From contig JADJXQ010000004.1 in the NCBI GenBank assembly GCA_016710335.1, positions 380,637-444,636 on the forward strand: DNA of 64,000 nucleotides, given 5' to 3'. The notes below the pieces were generated by a model. That model had not been told where the DNA came from and did not search any database. It saw nothing but the letters and a program-made list of their open reading frames with translations. Position numbers and translations under genes: made by a program. How positions within the stretch are numbered: position 1 is the stretch's first letter; each line of letters begins with the position of its first letter. This DNA comes from Rhodospirillales bacterium. GTDB lineage: Bacteria; Pseudomonadota; Alphaproteobacteria; Rhodospirillales; Defluviicoccaceae. Below, piece by piece: positions 58,015 through 64,000 of this stretch.

Positions 58015-59040
58015 TCAGATAGCGACTCCCGAGAAGGCGCCGCGCCCCTGTCTTCGGTCAAGCCCCCGGCTGATCAGGGCCGCGCCCGGACCCGCCAGCA
58101 GCGGATCGGCGGGGCCGAAGATCCGGCGCCAGCATGCGCTTGCTCCGCTGTCCTCGTTGTCGCGCTCGAGGTCGGCGCCCTGGCTGGCGGTGAGATAGGC
58201 GTCCTCAGCCGCGTCGACCCAGGCGTGGCCCAGCGCCAGCGTCTCGTGGCTGCCGGGGATCACCAGTTGACGGTCGGCCTGCAGCGCCAGCCAGAAGAAA
58301 AAGTCGCGCACCAGCCAGTCGTAGAAGAAGGCGCTCTGCCGGCGATAGATCCACACCCGGAGAAACTCGATGGCCAGCAACTCGATGGCGAAGCTCGGGA
58401 TCGGCACACTGAGGTGGCGACGCCACAGCTTGAGCATCAGGATCAGGTCGCCGGCGGTGCCGCCGCTGGCGGCGTTTGCGTCGAGGACGGCGCGCCGCTC
58501 GGCGTCCGGATCCATCAGGCGCCAGGGGCTGGCGCCGTTCCGCGCCCATGGCAGCGCCGCCAGGTAACCTCCGGCCGCACAGGCGAAAACCGGCAACACC
58601 CGCACCGCCACGAGGCACGAGGCGGTCTGCGCATGGGGCGTGACGGTGAGCCAGCCATCACGGCTCACCCCAACATTGCCGAAGCGTGGAGCGAGGATGG
58701 TCGCGGCGGCGGTGATCAGGTCCAGCATCGGCGCCGCGCCGGCAGCGATCGTGCCACCCGGCGCCGTTCGACCGCCATCGGGGCGCAGCCGGTCCGGCAG
58801 CACGACCAGCACATCGACGGCCGACCCACCGGCGAGCGCCGTGCCTTTGGCGAAGCCGCCGATGACGCGATGCTGGCCGCTGCAGCCACGACTCGAACCG
58901 GGATTCGCGAGGCCGCGGCCCATCACCGCCGCCACCCGGTCCGCGGCGGCGAAAGCTGCCTCGCGTTCGGCCGGCGTCGGATGCAGGCCCGCGACGAGAG
59001 CCCGCATCCGCGTCGAGAGATATCGCCACTGGCTAGTCAT
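58015..59040 (-). CDS. Nucleotidyltransferase-fold protein lacking catalytic acids
   Basis: The 341-residue protein has the layout of an OAS/CD-NTase-like nucleotidyltransferase. The Gly motif is VIGGFAKGTALAGGSAVDVLVVLP at residues 59-82, a predicted third strand follows near VAVRVLPVF, and a helical domain includes LILMLKLWRRHL and SFAIELLAIEFL. The usual GS is GG, the first Asp of the DxD pair is Ala74 (only Asp76 remains), and the third catalytic Asp position reads Arg147. It should therefore be inactive as a transferase. It is single, 210 bp downstream of nrdJ on the same strand. Family placement is from motif spacing; function unknown. Confidence 0.55.
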   Translation of the reverse strand: MTSQWRYLSTRMRALVAGLHPTPAEREAAFAAADRVAAVMGRGLANPGSSRGCSGQHRVIGGFAKGTALAGGSAVDVLVVLPDRLRPDGGRTAPGGTIAAGAAPMLDLITAAATILAPRFGNVGVSRDGWLTVTPHAQTASCLVAVRVLPVFACAAGGYLAALPWARNGASPWRLMDPDAERRAVLDANAASGGTAGDLILMLKLWRRHLSVPIPSFAIELLAIEFLRVWIYRRQSAFFYDWLVRDFFFWLALQADRQLVIPGSHETLALGHAWVDAAEDAYLTASQGADLERDNEDSGASACWRRIFGPADPLLAGPGAALISRGLDRRQGRGAFSGVAI

Positions 59041-59249
59041 GGTTGTGAGCGCAATTTAATACAATTTATAAGGGAACGCAAGGGATCCCGGTCCCACCCG
59101 CGGCGACCCGTTCGGAAGCGGCCCCGGTGGAGCAATGGTGCATGCGAAGAATGCACCATCGCTGCACGTAACCCCTTGAACTTTGAGCACAATACGACCC
59201 GTTCGACTGAATCGTTCGAATCGGTCTGTGCTCTAGTGCCCCGGGATGA

Positions 59250-62200
59250 TCATGAACACCCGGTGTGCTGCCGCAGGTCATGCATTTGAGGCAGGTGCCG
59301 TTGCGGACCAGGGTGAAGTTGCCGCACTCCGCGCAGGAGTCGCCCTCGTAGCCCTGCATCATCGCGGTCGTGGCGCGCGCGCGGACCGCGGGCGATGGCG
59401 ACGGCGTCCTCCGCGATGTCGCCGTCGAGGCGGTGGACGTGGGCCTGCAGAGCCGCTTCCGCCACGTGGGGCGGCGCCGGCCGAACGTTGGTCATCGCGG
59501 CTCCGCCGCCGAGAGCAGCCGCGTCGCCGCTGCGGACTCCGGAATAGACCTTGAAGCGGTTGCGCACATAGCCACTGCTGGCGACCCGCCGCACCATCGG
59601 GATCGGGTCCTCCGCCGGACCCTTGGGGAGCGCGCCTTCGCCCTGGCCGCGGCCGAGGCCGTCCGGCTCCAGGTCCTTGGGCTCGACGTGCGCGAGGTCG
59701 TAGCGGTCGAGGTATGAGACCGCCAGCTCCCGGAAGATGTAGTCGACGATGGAGGTCGCCATCTTGATGGAGTCGTTGCCCTCGACCACCCCCGACGGCT
59801 CGAAGCGGGTGAAGGTGAAGGCTTCCACGTACTCGTCCAACGGCACCCCGTACTGCAGGCCGATCGAGAGCGCGATGGCGAAGTTGTTCATCAGGCTGCG
59901 GAAGGCGGCGCCCTCCTTGTGCATATCGATGAAGATCTCGCCGAGGCTGCCGTCCTCGTACTCGCCGGTCCGCAGATAGACCTTGTGGCCGCCGACCGTC
60001 GCCTTCTGGGTGTAGCCCTTGCGGCGGGCGGGGAGACTGTGTCGGCGCGGCGCCGCCACCGCCACCACCCGTTCGACGATGCGTTCGGTAACGATCTCGG
60101 CCCGCGCCGCCAGCGGCCGTGCGGCGATCTCCTCGGCCAGTTCCGCCGCGTCTTCGGGATCGACCAGTGCCGCCGCCAGCGGCTGCGACAGCTTCGAGGC
60201 GTCGCGGTAGAGTGCGGTCGCCTTGAGGCCGAGCTTCCACGAATTCATGTAGGCGCGCTCGCAGTCGTCCACGGTGGCGCTGTGCGGCATGTTGATGGTC
60301 TTGGAGATCGCCCCCGAGATGAACGGCTGCGCCGCCGCCATCATGCGGATGTGGCTGTCCACCGACAGGTAGCGGCGGCCGATGCGCCCGCACGGGCTGG
60401 CGCAGTCGAACACCGGCAGATGCTGGGGATCGAGGCCGGGCGCCCCTTCCAGGGTCATGGCGCCGCAGGCATGGGTGTTGGCGGCGTCGATCTCGTCGCG
60501 GGAGAAGCCCATGGCGGTGAGCAGGCAGAACCCTGCATCGTCGAGTCGCGCCCGCTCGATGCCGAGGGTGTCGGTGCAAAACGCCTCGCCCAGCGTCCAG
60601 CGGTTGAACACGAATCGGATGTCGAACGCATCGGCGACGGCGCGATTGACCGCGTCGATGGCCGCCGACGTAAATCCCCTGGCGGCCAGTGTCTCGGCGT
60701 TGATCGCCGGTGCGCCGTCAAAGGTGCCATGGCCGACGGCATAGCGGATGATGGCCTCGATCTGCGTCTCGTCGTAGCCGAAGCGGGCAAGTGCGGCGGG
60801 AACGGTGCGGTTGATGATCTTGAAATAACCGCCGCCGGCCAGTTTCTTGAACTTGACGAGGGCAAAGTCGGGCTCGATGCCGGTGGTGTCGCAGTCCATC
60901 ACCAGGCCGATGGTCCCGGTCGGCGCGATCACCGACACCTGCGCGTTGCGAAAGCCGTACTGCTCGCCCAACGCCATCGCCCGATCCCAGGCGCGGCGAG
61001 CGGCGGCGACCAGATCCGGGTCCGGGTTGGCGGCGGCGGCGAGCGACACCGGCGGCACCGATAGCCCTTCATACCCGCGGGAGCGTCCGTGGGCGGCGCG
61101 CCGATGATTGCGGATGACCCGGAGCATGGCGTCGCGGTTCTCCGGGAAGCCGGGGAACGGGCCGAGAGCGCCGGCCATCTCGGCGGAGACCGCGTAGGAG
61201 GTACCGGTCATCAGCGCCGAAATGGCGCTGCAGATGCTGCGTGCTGCCTCGGAGTCGTAAGGAATGCCCGCCGCCATGAGAAACCCGCCGATGTTGGCGA
61301 AGCCGAGGCCGAGGGTGCGGAACCGGTAGCTGAGCTCGGCGATGCGGTGCGACGGGAACTGCGCCATCATCACCGAAATCTCCAGCACCATCGTCCAGAG
61401 CCGGATGGCGTGTGTGAAGGCCCGGATGTCGAGGCCGCCGTCGTCGCGCTGAAAGGCGAGCAGGTTGAGCGACGCCAGGTTGCAGGCCGTGTCGTCGAGG
61501 AACATGTACTCGGAGCACGGGTTCGAGGCGTTGATGCGCCCGCTCTCCGGGCAGGTGTGCCACTCGTTAATGGTGGTGTCGAACTGCAGGCCGGGATCGG
61601 CGGACGCCCAGGCGGCGCGGGTGATGCGGTTCCAGAGGGCGCGGGCGCTTATGGTCTTGGCTGTGGCGCCGTCGGTGCGGCGGGTCAGCGGCCACTCCGC
61701 ATCGGCGGTGACCGCATCCAGGAACGCATTGGTGACGCGAACGCTGTTGTTGGCGTTCTGGCCGGAGACGGTCAGGTAGGATTCCGAATCCCAGTCGGTG
61801 GTGAACTGGGGGAAGTCGATCCCGTCCACCCCTTGGCGCGCCAGTTCGATGACCCGCTGGACGTAGGTCTCCGGGACCATCGCCCGCCGCGCCGCCACGA
61901 CCGCAGACTTGAGAGCCGGGTTCCGCTTCGGATCGAACCGCCCCACGCCCCCGTCACGGCCCCCGTCATCGCCCCCGTCATCGCCGTGATCGTCGCCGTC
62001 GCATGCCGTCAGGATCGCCCGCAGGTGCGTGCGGGTGAGGTGCGAGCCGGCGACGAGAGCGGCGACCTTCTGCTCTTCGCGCACCTTCCAGGTGACGAAG
62101 TCCTCGATGTCGGGGTGGTCGAGGTCGAGGCACCACCATCTTGGCGGCGCGGCGGGTGGTGCCGCCCGACTTGATGGCGCCGGCGGCGCGGTCGCCGATC

Positions 62201-62976
62201 TTGAGGAAGCTCATCAGGCCCGACGAGCAGCCGCCGCCGGACAGCGGCTCCTTCTCGCCGCGCAGGGCCGAAAAGTTGGTGCCGGTGCCGGATCCGTACT
62301 TGAACAGGCGCGCCTCGCGGATCCACAGATCCATGATGCCGCCCTCGTTGACGAGGTCGTCGTTGATGCTTTGGATGAAACAAGCGTGCGGCTGCGGGCG
62401 CTCGTAGGCCGACGCCGATGGCGCCACCTCCCCGGTCTCATGGTCGACGTAGAAGTGCCCCTGGGGCGGTCCGTCGATTCCGTAGGCCCAGTTGAGGCCG
62501 GTGTTGAACCACTGCGGCGAATTGGGCGCGCCCATTTGCGCACACAGCATGGCGCGCATCTCGTCATAGAAGGCGCGGGCGTCGTCCTCGCCATCGAAGT
62601 AGCCGCCCTTCCAGCCCCAGTAGGTCCAGGTGCCGGCGAGGCGGTCGAACACCTGCCGGGCGCTCTGCTCGCCGCCGTAGCGCTCTTCGGCAGGCATTCC
62701 CGCCAGCGCCTCGTCGTCGGCGCGGCGGCGGCGGAGCCAGTCGGGCACTCCCGCCTCGTCGACCGCCGCGAGACACGCCGGCACGCCGGCGCGCCGGAAG
62801 TATTTCTGCGCCAGCACGTCGCACGCGACCTGGGTCCACGCCGCCGGCACCTCGATGTCGTCCTTGCGGAACACCGTCGAGCCGTCTGGGTTGCGGATCT
62901 CGCTGGTGGTCGTCCGCCACGCGACGGCATCGTACGGTGAGGTTTCCGGTTCCGTGAACAGCCGCTCGATGCGCAT
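59250..62976 (-). pseudogene. nrdJ: Adenosylcobalamin-dependent ribonucleotide reductase, three frameshifts
   Basis: NrdJ is the class II reductase that makes deoxyribonucleotides with a B12 radical; about 1240 codons. The N-terminal part (62976 to about 62130) runs MRIERLFTEPETSPYDAVAWR to RRAAKMVV. An extra base at 62129-62130 shifts the frame; the expected LDLDHPDIEDFVTWKVREEQKVAALV continues in the next. The centre carries FSALRGEKEPLSGGG, NPCSEYMFLDDTACNLASLNL and IAPTGTIGLVMDCDTTGIEPDFAL. A second extra base at 59386-59387 interrupts before MMQGYEGDSCAECGNFTLVRNGTCLKCMTCGST. A base missing near 59265 restores the TGCS end and the stop at 59250. Three indels in one essential-type gene suggest sequencing errors, or decay if another reductase exists. 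Confidence 0.88.
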
Positions 62977-63307
62977 GTGTTTCGCTCCCCGCCGTTGTTG
63001 CCGAAAACCCCGACCGGGGTGCCACGCACAGATATGTAGTGTCAACAGGGCGGACGTTGATCCAAATGTGGGGGCAGCGCTGGAATGGGGAAAAGTGCAA
63101 AAGTTAGAATGGGTGGGCGACCCAGGGGCAAAGCAGCGCCTTAGCGCATCGCCACCATGAGTCATGACCTTTGGAGGGTTCGAACCCATCCCCTTCCGAC
63201 GAATCGGGCGAGGTCACAAGGACGTTTGCACAAGGAAACAGAGGTTTATAGGATCCGAAATAAAATGTTTGACAAAGCAGTGCTATGGGACGAAGCAGCA
63301 GAACTGA

Positions 63308-63345
63308 AAAACAACGAAAAAGAGCCCCGCCGTTTCCAGCGGGGC
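63308..63345 (-). terminator. Rho-independent terminator on the minus strand
   Basis: A seven-base-pair stem GCCCCGC / GCGGGGC (63345-63339 with 63330-63324) is followed on the minus strand by CTCTTTTTCGTTG, a strong U-rich tail. It ends whatever is transcribed from about 63510. Confidence 0.8.
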
Positions 63346-63510
63346 CCAGGTTCGCCTGTGGTTGGGGCCGCTCCCAAATGGCAGCAGGGCTTGGAATCCC
63401 TACAGTCGTCTGTTCGGGAGCGGGTTTCCCCTGCCAACGACGGTTTGGACCCGCCGTCGGCCACAGCGGCGAGTGGAAGCAACCACATTTTGCGGCCTTT
63501 TCCACTCAAA
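63310..63510 (-). ncRNA. Candidate structured non-coding RNA
   Basis: On the minus strand the segment folds as a 5' hairpin (AGTGGAA at 63506-63500 with TTCCACT at 63478-63472). A closing stem pairs CGCCGCTGTGG (63471-63461) with CCACAGGCG (63361-63353). Between its arms lie further helices (GACGG / CCGTC; TGGCAGGG / CCCTGCTGCCA; TCCCGAACAG / CTGTAGGGA). A terminator follows directly. No protein frame is credible. It may be a 6S-like or other small RNA, or a leader upstream of nrdJ, whose start is 330 bases further on; a terminator in between favours a separate transcript. Identity is not established. Confidence 0.5.
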
Positions 63511-63707
63511 AAAACCTGATGTTGTGTGAAGACTTCTCGTGGTCTCAGCGAAACCATGCGTATCAACATGTTCCCGGCGGCGGCGACCACTCCGCTTGAT
63601 CGCCGTCGGTGTGGACGCGCATCGTGGCTGATGCCATAGTGTGCCGGCCTGGAGCGGGAGTGATTCGGCCGCCCGAGACGTCCTTGTTGAAGCAGGTGTA
63701 AGTGCAC

Positions 63708-64000
63708 ATGGCCCATATCGGCACGCTGTTGTTTTCCTGGTTGCGAGGCCGCCACGTCGGCACCGATGCGTTCGGCAACCGCTACTACCAAGGCAAGTCC
63801 CGAAACCTCGACCGCTACGGGCGGGAGCGCCGCTGGGTGGTGTTCAAGGGCGATGTCGAGGCGAGCAAGGTGCCGCCGGAATGGCACGCCTGGCTGCATC
63901 AGATTGCGGAGTCGCCGCTGACCGAGACCGTGGCGCGGCGCTGGCCATGGCAGAAGCAGCACCTGCCCAACCTGTCGGGCACGGCCTACGCCTACCGGCC
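63708..64000 (+). CDS. NADH:ubiquinone oxidoreductase subunit NDUFA12-like, 3' truncated by window end
   Basis: The first 97 codons (MAHIGTLLFSWLRGRHVGTDAFGNRYYQGK, then RRWVVFKGDVEASKVPPEWHAWLHQIAESPL, WQKQHLPNLSGTAYAYRP) match the B17.2/NDUFA12 accessory subunit of complex I found in alphaproteobacteria and mitochondria. It helps assembly or stability at the joint of the two arms of the enzyme. The open frame reaches the window edge with no stop. Confidence 0.88.
   Translation, partial: MAHIGTLLFSWLRGRHVGTDAFGNRYYQGKSRNLDRYGRERRWVVFKGDVEASKVPPEWHAWLHQIAESPLTETVARRWPWQKQHLPNLSGTAYAYR

Larger units (their letters stand above)
62977..63707. other. Intergenic region between nrdJ and the NDUFA12-like gene
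   Basis: This 730-bp stretch has no credible protein gene. It holds a minus-strand structured RNA candidate with terminator (63310-63510) and a palindrome GGGTTCGAACCC near 63178. A GC hairpin, GGTGGGCGA / TCGCCACC, lies at about 63110-63158. Confidence 0.5.

Noticed and set aside
63160..63240. tRNA-like T-loop (GGTTCGAACCC) in the gap upstream of nrdJ
   Set aside because: The palindrome gives the TTCGAAC loop, but the flanking bases do not form a five-pair T stem on either strand and no acceptor or anticodon arm can be drawn.
62977..63510. Cobalamin riboswitch controlling nrdJ
   Set aside because: None of the conserved B12-box or core segments could be found on the minus strand, and a strong terminator separates the structured RNA from nrdJ.

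Overview
The window is GC-rich, densely coded DNA from an alphaproteobacterium, most likely of the Rhodospirillales type. The evidence is the split F0 gene order atpI-atpB-atpE-atpF'-atpF, the neighbourhood mutY / DUF721 / DsbA-like / smc, a zeta-type ATPase inhibitor, a B12-dependent ribonucleotide reductase, a ChrR-type anti-sigma factor and a complex I NDUFA12-like subunit at the right edge. The genus cannot be fixed from sequence alone.

Layout. Positions 1-1.8 kb hold the end of an MFS transporter and purB. From 1.8 to 7.7 kb, on the minus strand, lie the ATPase inhibitor zeta gene and a branched-chain amino acid ABC operon (livK-livH-livM-livG-livF). It is interrupted between livM and livG by a plus-strand parDE toxin-antitoxin pair bounded by 55-bp direct repeats. 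From 8 to 14.5 kb are a DODA-type dioxygenase and a copper/silver efflux set (small exported Cys protein, cusB, cusA, cusF). From 14.6 to 24.4 kb is a tightly coupled operon for phenylacetate or aryl-pyruvate catabolism: an FlK-like thioesterase, a molybdopterin oxidoreductase with a fused FeS/membrane partner resembling phenylacetyl-CoA:acceptor oxidoreductase, iorA, iorB and paaK.

Directly after paaK, 24.4-27.2 kb, is a type II-C CRISPR array of 42 repeats and 41 spacers. It is followed by convergent cas2, cas1 and cas9 on the minus strand and a divergent tracrRNA just upstream of cas9. Repeat/anti-repeat pairing gives the array direction as plus strand, and each repeat ends in an extended -10-like element, so every crRNA may have its own promoter.

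From 32 to 40 kb are single genes: a MarR regulator, an SMR efflux protein, UspA, an App1-like phosphatase, TspO, a TIR-domain protein with an unrecognised C-terminal half, an ABM monooxygenase, and an amino-acid ABC ATPase plus binding protein without permeases. From 40 to 48.3 kb on the minus strand are recQ (frameshifted), the F0 genes and smc. From 48.3 to 57.5 kb are a DsbA-like protein, DciA/DUF721, mutY, a YkgJ protein, an rpoE-chrR pair, copZ-csoR-copA and a nickel/cobalt-type transporter. From 57.5 to 64 kb are a nucleotidyltransferase-fold protein that has lost its catalytic acids, nrdJ with three frameshifts, a candidate structured RNA with its own terminator, and the start of an NDUFA12-like gene.

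Five single-base frameshifts (livF, recQ, three in nrdJ) break otherwise well-conserved genes. Uncorrected sequencing indels are as likely as real mutation, and this caveat applies to the whole window. Metal handling (cus, copZ-csoR-copA, NiCoT), oxidative stress control (RpoE-ChrR, MutY) and defence (CRISPR-Cas9, TIR, parDE) are the main accessory themes.
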